A stretch of 5,900 nt of DNA from assembly GCA_900548515.1 (NCBI GenBank), contig URKU01000110.1, forward strand, positions 1-5,900, written 5' to 3'. This stretch comes from an uncultured Collinsella sp. (lineage in GTDB: Bacteria; Actinomycetota; Coriobacteriia; Coriobacteriales; Coriobacteriaceae). The notes under the pieces are model-generated. The model did not search any database and had not been told where the DNA came from. It was given only the letters and a program-made list of their open reading frames with translations. The position numbers and the translations under genes are program-made. Below, in pieces: positions 1 to 5,900 of the stretch (the stretch's first letter is position 1; every line of letters starts with the position of its first letter).

Positions 1-2395
1 CGAGGAGGCCGCCCGCGCCGAGGCCGAGGCCAAGAAGAAGGCCGAGCAGGAGCGTCTTGCCCGCGAGAAGGAGGAGGCTGCCCGCGAGGCCCAGCGCCGC
101 GCCGTTCCCGCTTCCGACTCCGGTTCGCGCTTCCGTTCGCTGCTCGACCAGATCGCCGCACAGGAAACCGTGCTCAAGGAGAAGAAGGACGCCGAGGAGA
201 AGGCCAAGGCCGAGCGCGCTGCCGAGCGCGGCAACCGTCGTGGCGGCAACAACGACCGTCGCGGTGGCCGTCGTAACGATCGCAACGCTTCCGACAACAA
301 CTCCGAGCGCAATGCCTCCGAGAACCGTCCCCACAGCCATCGCACCAATGCCAGCAACAACGTCGCTGCCGGCATGGACTTCCCCAACCCCGACAAGCAG
401 GGCAAGGGCAAGAAGCGCAAGGGCGGTCACAACAACGAAGAGGACCACTACAGCCGCATGGCTCGCGAGGCCGAGGAGTACAGCCGCGAGAAGGTGCTCG
501 AGGAGGCTCGTGCCGCCGTCGAGGAGGCCTCTCGCGAGTCCACTGGTCGCCGCAAAAAGCGCAAGGAGAAGCGCGAGCGCGAGGCCGCAAAGGCTCAGGA
601 GGAGCGCAAGATAGAGGAGGCGCTGGCCCAGGGCGTGAACCCCGAGGACCTCGACGCCATCAAGGTCTCCCAGGGCGTTACCGTCCAGGAGCTCGCCGAG
701 GCGCTCGACGTTCCGGCCAACGACATCATCAAGCGCCTGTTCCTGCTGGGCACGCCGCTTACCATGACGCAGTCCATGTCCGACGACCTCGTCGAGCTCG
801 TTGCCGACGACCTGGGCCGTCAGATCAAGATCATCACCCCCGAGGAGGAGAACACCTTCTCGTTCTACGACGATCCCGCCGACCTTAAGCCGCGTGCCCC
901 GGTCGTCACCGTCATGGGCCACGTCGACCACGGCAAGACTTCGCTGCTCGACGCCATCCGTCACACCGGCGTCGCTGCCGGCGAGGCGGGCGGCATTACG
1001 CAGGCCATCGGCGCTTCGCAGGTCATGATCAACGACCGCAAGATCACCTTCATCGATACCCCCGGTCACGCCACCTTTACGGCCATGCGTGCCCGCGGCG
1101 CCAAGGTGACCGATATCGTCATCCTGATTGTGGCTGCCGACGACGGCGTCATGCCCCAGACCATCGAGTCGATCAACCACGCCAAGGCCGCCGGCGTTCC
1201 CATCGTCGTCGCCGTCAACAAGATCGATAAGCCGGGTGCCAACCCCGATCGTGTGCGCCAGGAGCTCACCGAGTACGGCATCATCCCCGAGGAGTGGGGC
1301 GGACAGAACATGTTCGTCAACATCTCGGCCAAGCAGAAGATCGGTATCGACGACCTGCTCGAGACCGTGCTGCTCCAGGCCGACGTGCTCGAGCTCAAGG
1401 CCAACCCTGACACCTTCGCTTCGGGCAACGTCCTCGAGGCTAAGCTCGACAAGGGCCGCGGCTCGGTTGCCACCGTGCTCGTGACCCGCGGTACCCTGCA
1501 CGTGGGCGACACGCTGGTCGCCGGCCTTACCTATGGCCGCGTCCGTGCCATGCTCGACCCCAAGGGCAACGCCGTCACCGAGGCCGGTCCTTCCGACGCC
1601 GTCGAGATCTTGGGTCTGCAGTCCGTCCCCAACGCCGGCGACGAGTTCCGCGTATTCGAGGACGAGCGCGAGGCGCGTGCGCTGGCCGACGAGCGTTCGC
1701 TCAAGGCCCGTATCGAGGAGCAGAGCCGCGTCAAGCACGTCACGCTCGAGAACCTCTTCGAGACCATCGCCGACGCCGAGGTCAAGGAGCTCAACCTGAT
1801 CATCAAGGCCGACGTCCAGGGCTCCATCGAGGCCCTTCAGGACTCCCTCGACAAGATGGATCAGTCCGAGGTGCGCATCAACACGATCCACTCCGCCGTT
1901 GGTGCCATCAACGAGACCGACGTGGTCCTGGCCGACGCCTCCAACGCCATCATCATCGGCTTTGGCGTTCGTCCCGACGGCAAGGCCCGCTCCGCCGCCG
2001 AGCGCGAGGGCGTCGAGATCCGTTGCTACGACGTCATCTACAAGTGCCTCGAGGACCTCGACGCTGCCCGTATCGGCATGCTCAAGCCCACCGAGGTTGA
2101 GGTCTCCACGGGTACTGCGACCGTCCTGGACACCTTCAAGGTGCCCAAAGTCGGCATCGCCGCCGGTGTCCGCGTCGAAGAGGGCGAGATCGCCGCGACC
2201 GATTCCGTGCGCCTGGTGCGCGACGGCATCGTGGTCTTCAATGGCAAGATCGCCTCGATGCGCCACTACAAGGATGAGGCCAAGAGCCTCAAGAGCGGCT
2301 CCGAGGGCGGTATTGGCCTGGAGAACTTCCAGGACATCAAGCCTGGCGACACCATTGAGGGCTACCGCATCGACCAGGTTGCCCGTACCGAGTAG
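1..2395 (+). CDS. infB: Translation initiation factor IF2, 5'-truncated by the window edge
   Basis: IF2 is the GTPase that brings fMet-tRNA to the 30S subunit and promotes 50S joining. The frame is open from base 2, so the true start lies upstream; 797 residues are visible. Order (visible numbering): Glu/Ala/Lys/Arg-rich, probably coiled-coil stretch (about 1-75); Arg/Gly/Asn-rich linker (about 79-121); a second charged helical stretch ending in a basic cluster near 183-195; IF2_N domain (about 219-277); G domain with GHVDHGKT (306-313), DTPGH (352-356), NKID (406-409) and SAK (442-444); then beta-barrel domain II, domain III and the C-terminal C2 domain. All GTP-binding motifs are intact. 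GITQHIGAY reads GITQAIGAS, and the C2 ECG motif reads EGG, both unusual. A GTG at 170 could be mistaken for the start, but coding-like sequence continues to the left edge. It stops with TAG 11 bases before rbfA. Identity is certain; the true N-terminus is unknown. Confidence 0.98.
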   Translation, partial: EEAARAEAEAKKKAEQERLAREKEEAAREAQRRAVPASDSGSRFRSLLDQIAAQETVLKEKKDAEEKAKAERAAERGNRRGGNNDRRGGRRNDRNASDNNSERNASENRPHSHRTNASNNVAAGMDFPNPDKQGKGKKRKGGHNNEEDHYSRMAREAEEYSREKVLEEARAAVEEASRESTGRRKKRKEKREREAAKAQEERKIEEALAQGVNPEDLDAIKVSQGVTVQELAEALDVPANDIIKRLFLLGTPLTMTQSMSDDLVELVADDLGRQIKIITPEEENTFSFYDDPADLKPRAPVVTVMGHVDHGKTSLLDAIRHTGVAAGEAGGITQAIGASQVMINDRKITFIDTPGHATFTAMRARGAKVTDIVILIVAADDGVMPQTIESINHAKAAGVPIVVAVNKIDKPGANPDRVRQELTEYGIIPEEWGGQNMFVNISAKQKIGIDDLLETVLLQADVLELKANPDTFASGNVLEAKLDKGRGSVATVLVTRGTLHVGDTLVAGLTYGRVRAMLDPKGNAVTEAGPSDAVEILGLQSVPNAGDEFRVFEDEREARALADERSLKARIEEQSRVKHVTLENLFETIADAEVKELNLIIKADVQGSIEALQDSLDKMDQSEVRINTIHSAVGAINETDVVLADASNAIIIGFGVRPDGKARSAAEREGVEIRCYDVIYKCLEDLDAARIGMLKPTEVEVSTGTATVLDTFKVPKVGIAAGVRVEEGEIAATDSVRLVRDGIVVFNGKIASMRHYKDEAKSLKSGSEGGIGLENFQDIKPGDTIEGYRIDQVARTE
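236..361 (+). other. Low-complexity Arg/Gly/Asn linker in IF2 with three degenerate NAS repeats
   Basis: This stretch within infB encodes an RGG-like segment (RRGGNNDRRGGRRNDRN, bases 236-286) followed by Asn/Ser-rich sequence. Within it, three six-residue units read RNASDN (281-298), RNASEN (308-325) and TNASNN (344-361). The copies use different codons for the same residues (AAC GCT TCC, AAT GCC TCC, AAT GCC AGC). The repeat is therefore conserved as protein more than as DNA. It joins two charged helical stretches and is probably disordered. The composition suggests RNA or ribosome contact, but that is inference. Confidence 0.6.
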
Positions 2396-2399
2396 GGGG
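2394..2399 (+). promoter_or_regulatory. Shine-Dalgarno site of rbfA
   Basis: AGGGGG starts inside the infB TAG stop codon and ends 7 bases before the rbfA ATG at 2407. The ribosome ending infB therefore sits on the rbfA initiation region, which favours coupled or re-initiated translation. The site supports the choice of 2407 as start. Confidence 0.65.
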
Positions 2400-2406
2400 T
2401 AGCGCT

Positions 2407-2817
2407 ATGAAGCAAACGCAGGCAACCCGCCGTCTGGGCGAGCAGCTTCGCGAGAAGCTCGGTTATATCCTGCTCTTTGAGGTTTCCGATCCGCGTCTCG
2501 ACCTGGTCACCCTGACCGCGGTCGAGGTCGCGGTGGACCGTTCGTTCGCGCGTGTGTACGTGTCGTGCGACGCGAGCCGCTACGACGAGGTCATGGAGGC
2601 GCTTGCCAGCGCCAAGGGCCGCATCCGTAGCCTGTTGGCCCGCTCGCTCGATTGGCGCGTCACGCCCGAGCTCGATTTTCGCATCGATCGCTCGACCGAT
2701 GAGGCCGAGCGCATCACGCGCGCGCTGGAAAACGTTCCCGCCACGCTTGCGATCGAAAAGGACGAGGACGGCTATCCCATAGCGGATGCCGCCCAGGAGG
2801 CAGCTTTAGATGAGTAA
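2407..2817 (+). CDS. rbfA: Ribosome-binding factor A (30S maturation)
   Basis: RbfA binds the immature 30S subunit near the 5' end of 16S rRNA and is needed for late maturation and cold adaptation. The 136-residue product has the usual size and the single KH-like fold of the family. Recognisable family stretches are the N-terminal helix with TRRLGEQLREKLGYIL, the strand region with SDPRL, VTLTAVEV and RVYVS, then SAKGRIRSLLA followed by VTPELDFRID. The acidic Ala-rich tail after about residue 120 is typically variable and unstructured. The start is ATG 2407, supported by an AGGGGG 7 bases upstream. The gene follows infB by 11 bases and overlaps the next gene by 8 bases, as expected for one operon. 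The infB-rbfA order is widely conserved and supports the call. Confidence 0.96.
   Translation: MKQTQATRRLGEQLREKLGYILLFEVSDPRLDLVTLTAVEVAVDRSFARVYVSCDASRYDEVMEALASAKGRIRSLLARSLDWRVTPELDFRIDRSTDEAERITRALENVPATLAIEKDEDGYPIADAAQEAALDE
2795..2800 (+). promoter_or_regulatory. Shine-Dalgarno site of the nrnA-type gene, inside rbfA
   Basis: A perfect AGGAGG lies inside the last codons of rbfA, 9 bases before the ATG at 2810. An in-frame TAG (2807-2809) sits immediately before that ATG, so no longer start is possible. The site fixes the start and implies translational coupling with rbfA. Confidence 0.75.
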
Positions 2818-3853
2818 TTCCGCCGACCTCGCATCGTGCGAGTCTGCAGATATTCAGCGACGCATCCTCGAGCTCATCGAGGGTGCGTCCTCCATTGCGA
2901 TTTCGGGACATACGTCTCCTGATGGTGACGCCCTGGGCTCCGTGCTGGGTCTGGGCCTCTCGCTTATGAAGTTTTTCCCCAACAAGGACATTGCCCTGCT
3001 GCTGGCAGACGATGACCCGGTTCCGCGTATTTACCGCTTTATGGAGGGCGCCGACCGTCTGGTGCCGGCATCTGCGTATACCGGCAATCCGGACCTGTTC
3101 ATCTCGGTGGACGTGCCGGTCGTCGAGCGTCTGAACAACTCCGCCGAGGTGCTCCGCCGCTCGTCGCATGTGGTGTGCTTCGATCACCATCCGGCGCGCG
3201 AGGAATTTGCCGAGCTGAGCCTGAGGTGCGTCGGCGCCGCGGCCTGCGCCATGATCATCGACCGCTTTTTGGACAATTGCGGCATTGTGGCTCGCAACGG
3301 TGTCGCGACCTGCCTGCTGTGCGGCCTGGTGACCGATACCGGTCGTTTTCAGTATCAAAACGCCGATGCTGCTGCGTTCCATGCCGCCTCGCGCCTGGTC
3401 GCGCACGGTGCCGATCCCGCGCGCGTTGCGCTCGAGGTCTACCAGAGCATGCGCGTTGAGTTCTTGCATCTCAAGTCCATCGTTATGGGCCGCATCAAGA
3501 CAGTGGCGCACGGTCGCGTGGCATATAGTTATGCGTACCAGAGCGACCTCGAGGCCTGCGGCGTCACTTCGGACGAGTGCGACGGCCTGGTCGATGTGGT
3601 GCGTTCGGTGATGGGCGTGGAGGTCTGTCTGTTCCTGAAGGGCATTGAGGGCGATACCAAGGTGCGCGGCAACCTGCGCTCCAAAGGTGACCTCGATGTG
3701 TCCGAGATCGCTGCCAACTTTGGCGGTGGCGGGCATCATGCCGCCGCCGGCTTTTCCAACAACGGAACGATTCGCGAGACGCTCGCCGTGGCACTTCCCA
3801 TGCTGGCCGAGCTGGTAGGGGAGGATCCCGCTTCGGTGACCGTCGAGCTCTAA
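2810..3853 (+). CDS. nrnA: DHH/DHHA1 phosphoesterase: nanoRNase / pAp phosphatase (NrnA family)
   Basis: Family members are Mn-dependent cytoplasmic enzymes that degrade RNAs of about 2-5 nucleotides and dephosphorylate pAp to AMP. The mycobacterial relative (Rv2837c) also cleaves c-di-AMP, so the substrate here cannot be fixed from sequence. The 347-residue protein keeps every expected catalytic motif: HTSPDGDALGS (34-44), with metal ligands expected at H34, D38 and D40; an Asp in SVDVP (D101); the family DHH signature (125-127); and TDTGRF (175-180). The C-terminal DHHA1 domain carries the substrate-binding GGGGHHAAAG (305-314). The start is set by AGGAGG at 2795-2800 and an in-frame TAG directly before the ATG. 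It lies between rbfA and truB, where this family is often found in Gram-positive bacteria and actinomycetes. It is in the same frame as truB, separated by one TAA and 15 bases. Confidence 0.93.
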   Translation: MSNSADLASCESADIQRRILELIEGASSIAISGHTSPDGDALGSVLGLGLSLMKFFPNKDIALLLADDDPVPRIYRFMEGADRLVPASAYTGNPDLFISVDVPVVERLNNSAEVLRRSSHVVCFDHHPAREEFAELSLRCVGAAACAMIIDRFLDNCGIVARNGVATCLLCGLVTDTGRFQYQNADAAAFHAASRLVAHGADPARVALEVYQSMRVEFLHLKSIVMGRIKTVAHGRVAYSYAYQSDLEACGVTSDECDGLVDVVRSVMGVEVCLFLKGIEGDTKVRGNLRSKGDLDVSEIAANFGGGGHHAAAGFSNNGTIRETLAVALPMLAELVGEDPASVTVEL

Positions 3854-3868
3854 CATTTTGGATGGTAC

Positions 3869-4801
3869 ATGGCTCGTCGTACGCCTTCTCAATTGAATAT
3901 GCTGCTCGCCGTCGATAAGCCGGTGGGCTGTACGTCCCACGACGTGGTATCGCAGTGCCGACGCGCCCTCCATGAGCGACGCGTCGGCCATGCCGGTACG
4001 CTCGACCCCATGGCCTCGGGTGTCATGGTGGTGGGCGTGGGCCAGGCGACCCGTCTGCTGGGCATGCTAACCCTCGATACCAAAAGTTATGTCGCCGACA
4101 TTTCGTTTGGCGTCGAGACCAATACCGATGACGCGGAGGGCGAGGCCGTTCGCACGGTGCCCGTTGCCCCCGAGCTGCGCGATCTCGCTTACGCCCGTGA
4201 GCAGCTCGCCGCTATGCTTGGCCCGCAGATGCAGGTGCCGCCGGCGTTTTCGGCCATCTCGGTCAATGGCGTTCGCGCCTATAAGAGTGCTCGCGAGGGC
4301 AATGCGGTAGACTTGCCCCCGCGCCCCGTCGAGGTCTATGCCGCCGACCTGATCGCCGTGGGTGGCGAGGGCGAAACGTGCGTCTGGACCGTGGCGTTTT
4401 CGGTAAGCAAGGGCACCTACATTCGCGCGCTCGCTCGCGATCTTGGTCGCGCCTGCGATAGTGCTGCGCATATTTCCGCGCTGCGCCGTACGGCCTCCGG
4501 CGTGGTTTCCATTGGCGCCTGCCATGCGGTAGAGGAGCTCTCTGCCGAGTCTGCGGCCGGCTTCGCTCTGGATCCCATCGCCGCCCTTGGTGCCACGCGT
4601 GTCGATTTACCGGGTAATCTTGCAGACGACCTGCTTTGTGGTCGCCGCATTCCCGTTGAACGCGCGCTTGCGGACTTCGATACGTCGAAGGCGCCGTTCG
4701 CGCTCGTGCTCGATGGCGGATTGAAGGCGCTTGCTCGAATCGAGGGCGGCCGCTTTGTGATGGAGCACGTCTTTCCGCAGACGATCGGCGGTGTTCGATG
4801 A
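3869..4801 (+). CDS. truB: tRNA pseudouridine(55) synthase TruB
   Basis: TruB isomerises U55 in the T-loop of tRNAs to pseudouridine. The 310-residue product shows the family motifs in order: LLAVDKPVGCTSHDVV (12-27), GHAGTLDPMASG with the catalytic Asp at D46, the active-site Tyr region SYVADISFG (Y74), VPPAFSA (123-129), and SKGTYIRALARDLG in the second half. The C-terminal 80 or so residues are the variable, probably RNA-binding, part. In the motif usually read as PPxYSAxK, the Lys is Ser here (S131). The start is uncertain. ATG 3869 has only a weak GGATGG three bases upstream (3860-3865). The in-frame ATG 3899 would give MLLAVDKP, closer to the usual TruB N-terminus, but has no visible ribosome site. 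I keep 3869. The stop overlaps the ribF start as ATGA. Family identity is certain. Confidence 0.96.
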   Translation: MARRTPSQLNMLLAVDKPVGCTSHDVVSQCRRALHERRVGHAGTLDPMASGVMVVGVGQATRLLGMLTLDTKSYVADISFGVETNTDDAEGEAVRTVPVAPELRDLAYAREQLAAMLGPQMQVPPAFSAISVNGVRAYKSAREGNAVDLPPRPVEVYAADLIAVGGEGETCVWTVAFSVSKGTYIRALARDLGRACDSAAHISALRRTASGVVSIGACHAVEELSAESAAGFALDPIAALGATRVDLPGNLADDLLCGRRIPVERALADFDTSKAPFALVLDGGLKALARIEGGRFVMEHVFPQTIGGVR

Positions 4802-5805
4802 TGCTGGCGCCCCACGAGCTCGCGCGTATCTTTTTCGCGGGCGAGTTGGATGAGGCCCGTATCGTTTCTGCCGATGCATTTGATGGGTGCGAGTTCTTGG
4901 GTGCCGCGTCGATCGCCATTGGCGTGTTTGATGGCGTGCATCGTGGGCACCAAGAGCTGATCGACGCGGTTATTCGCGATGCGCATGACCGCGGCGGCAA
5001 GGCGGTCGTGGTCACCTTCGATCCCGATCCGGACGTCGTGGTGAGTCCGTCGCCCGCTCAAAAATTGATGACGACGGCCGACCGCCTTCATGCCCTGGCT
5101 CAAACCGGGGTCGATGCGGTGGTGGCCGTTCCCTTTACGCCCGCCGTGGCGGCACTCGACCATGTCGGGTTTCTGGCGCTGTTGTCGCGCATTGTCGACA
5201 TTCGCTCTATTCGTGTAGGCAGCGACTTTAGGCTCGGCCGCGGCGGTGCTTCGGGCGTTGCCGAAATGCGCGCCTGGGGCACTGAGCGTGGGGTTGACGT
5301 TTACGGTCACGACCTGCTCTGCGTTAACGGGCAGACCGTCTGCGCCACGCGCGTCCGCCATGAGCTGGGTCAGGGTCATGTGGAGCTGGCTGCCGAGCTT
5401 CTCGGCCGTCCCTATATGCTGCGCGGCGTTGTGGCGGCTGGCCGTCACGAGGGCTCCGACATGGGCTTTCCCACGGCAAACATCCAGGTGCCCGACGGCA
5501 TCCAAGTGCCTGCCGATGGCGTCTATGAGGGTCTGGTGCTGGTCGACGATACCGTATGGCCTGCTGCCGTTAACGTCGGCCTGCCGCCGACCTATGCCGA
5601 TGATGCCGCCTCGGCGCATCTCGAGGCCAACTTGATCGGCTATGCGGGCGACCTGTATGGCGCTTCCGTGTCGCTGGCGTTTACGCGCTGGCTGCGTCCC
5701 TCTCGCGTGTTCGATTCCCTGGACGAGCTTATCGCGACCGTCGAGGGTAATATCGACGATATCCGTCATAACTTGGGTGAGCAGGGGGTGAGTATCCGTG
5801 ATTAG
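4798..5805 (+). CDS. ribF: Bifunctional riboflavin kinase / FMN adenylyltransferase (FAD synthetase)
   Basis: RibF phosphorylates riboflavin to FMN and adenylates FMN to FAD. The 335-residue length is normal for the two-domain bacterial enzyme. The N-terminal adenylyltransferase half has the nucleotidyltransferase motif GVFDGVHRGH (42-51) and VGSDFRLG (140-147). The usual ISSTxxR-type motif reads VCATRVR (181-187), so both Ser residues are replaced while Thr and the last Arg remain. The C-terminal kinase half begins near GRPYML and has MGFPTAN (222-228), a probable catalytic Glu at E276, and a C-terminal helical segment. The usual GxRPTF is GLPPTY (261-266), and E-x-H-L-L-D-type sequence is EANLIG (276-281). 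The start could be ATG 4798 or ATG 4801; 4798 gives a 4-base overlap with truB. A weak GGCGGTG lies at 4787-4793. Identity is firm; activity of both halves is inferred. Confidence 0.94.
   Translation: MMLAPHELARIFFAGELDEARIVSADAFDGCEFLGAASIAIGVFDGVHRGHQELIDAVIRDAHDRGGKAVVVTFDPDPDVVVSPSPAQKLMTTADRLHALAQTGVDAVVAVPFTPAVAALDHVGFLALLSRIVDIRSIRVGSDFRLGRGGASGVAEMRAWGTERGVDVYGHDLLCVNGQTVCATRVRHELGQGHVELAAELLGRPYMLRGVVAAGRHEGSDMGFPTANIQVPDGIQVPADGVYEGLVLVDDTVWPAAVNVGLPPTYADDAASAHLEANLIGYAGDLYGASVSLAFTRWLRPSRVFDSLDELIATVEGNIDDIRHNLGEQGVSIRD
5783..5788 (+). promoter_or_regulatory. Shine-Dalgarno site of dnaG, inside ribF
   Basis: AGGGGG in the last codons of ribF ends 9 bases before the GTG at 5798. 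A TGA in the dnaG frame (5789-5791) lies between the two, so the GTG is the first usable start after it. This fixes the dnaG start despite the non-ATG codon. Confidence 0.7.
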
Positions 5806-5900
5806 CGATGAGGAAAAAGATCAGGTACGCGCGGCGTCCGACCTGGTTGCCATCGTGCAGGAAACGGTTGAGCTCAAGCCCCGCGGCCATGAGTTTTGGG
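5798..5900 (+). CDS. dnaG: DNA primase DnaG, N-terminal fragment cut by the window edge
   Basis: DnaG makes the RNA primers for chromosome replication. Only 34 codons are visible. They match the start of bacterial primases: a short acidic N-terminal helix, then SDLVAIVQETVELKPRGHEF and WG, corresponding to the family pattern of a D-I/L-V helix, an LKxxG turn and an aromatic-Gly pair just before the zinc-binding CPFH motif. That motif would lie just beyond base 5900 and cannot be seen. The start is GTG 5798, because an in-frame TGA (5789-5791) lies just upstream and an AGGGGG sits 9 bases before the GTG. It overlaps the end of ribF by 8 bases, so translation is probably coupled. The short length visible keeps the confidence below that of the other genes. 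Confidence 0.82.
   Translation, partial: MISDEEKDQVRAASDLVAIVQETVELKPRGHEFW

Noticed and set aside
1..110. Repeated GAGGCC/GCCGAG units as a DNA repeat or array
   Set aside because: They arise from the Glu-Ala-Lys-Arg coding pattern of the IF2 N-terminus. There is no regular repeat-spacer spacing.
162..172. GTG at 170 with AGGAAA just upstream as the infB start or an internal IF2 start
   Set aside because: The same frame continues open to the left edge with similar charged coiled-coil sequence, so 170 is not the gene start. Internal IF2 isoforms exist in other bacteria, but the site is too weak here to call one.
57..614. 185-codon plus-strand frame overlapping infB
   Set aside because: Low-complexity Arg/Pro/Ala/Thr sequence produced by reading the repetitive IF2 N-terminal region out of frame.
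3854..3868. Possible promoter or terminator in the nrnA-truB gap
   Set aside because: Only 15 bases, with no hairpin, T-run or paired -35/-10 elements.
2714..3991. 425-codon open frame on the minus strand opposite the nrnA-type gene
   Set aside because: It spans the end of rbfA, all of nrnA and the start of truB in antisense. It has no family motif, whereas the plus strand has complete catalytic motifs.
4417..5769. 450-codon open frame on the minus strand opposite truB and ribF
   Set aside because: It lies entirely antisense to two clearly identified genes. The translation is Arg/His/Ala-rich with no recognisable domain, as expected from the complement of GC-rich coding DNA.
5808..5900. ATG at 5808 as an alternative start for the last gene
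   Set aside because: It is in a different frame from the primase-like sequence and yields an Arg/Ser-rich peptide with no resemblance to any family.
1..5900. Mobile element, defence system, CRISPR or other novel system
   Set aside because: All six genes are recognisable housekeeping genes in conserved order. There is no integrase, transposase, inverted repeat or abrupt composition change visible.

Overview
The window is a compact, gene-dense, plus-strand stretch of a high-GC bacterial chromosome. It carries a conserved housekeeping cluster in the order infB (3' part), rbfA, nrnA-type DHH phosphoesterase, truB, ribF, and the first codons of dnaG. The high GC content, codons mostly ending in G or C, a charged low-complexity extension on IF2, and the infB-rbfA-nrnA-truB-ribF order fit an actinomycete-type lineage. 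The particular protein variants and the ribF-dnaG junction make me favour a Coriobacteriia member (Collinsella-like). That taxonomic guess is from memory and inference, and no 16S or other marker is present to settle it.

Layout: bases 1-2395 encode translation initiation factor IF2. The gene is already open at the left edge, so its start lies outside the window. After an 11-base gap comes rbfA (2407-2817). An 8-base overlap leads into a DHH/DHHA1 nanoRNase/pAp phosphatase (2810-3853). Fifteen bases later truB begins (3869-4801), overlapping ribF (4798-5805) by the 4-base ATGA arrangement. ribF then overlaps the GTG start of dnaG (5798 to beyond 5900) by 8 bases. No non-coding gap exceeds 15 bases. 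I see no terminator, no convincing internal promoter, no RNA gene, no repeat array and no mobile element.

Functionally the cluster joins translation initiation (IF2), 30S maturation (RbfA), degradation of very short RNAs and nucleotide phosphates (NrnA), tRNA pseudouridine-55 formation (TruB), FMN/FAD synthesis (RibF) and the replication primase (DnaG). Close spacing and overlaps suggest one transcript with translational coupling at several junctions.

I found no previously undescribed system. The points worth a second look are modest. Several normally conserved positions are substituted in IF2 (G-domain switch region and fMet-tRNA-binding C2 domain), in RibF (both catalytic halves) and in TruB. 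IF2 has an unusual Asn/Arg/Gly-rich linker with three degenerate copies of a six-residue repeat. dnaG appears to be coupled directly to ribF.
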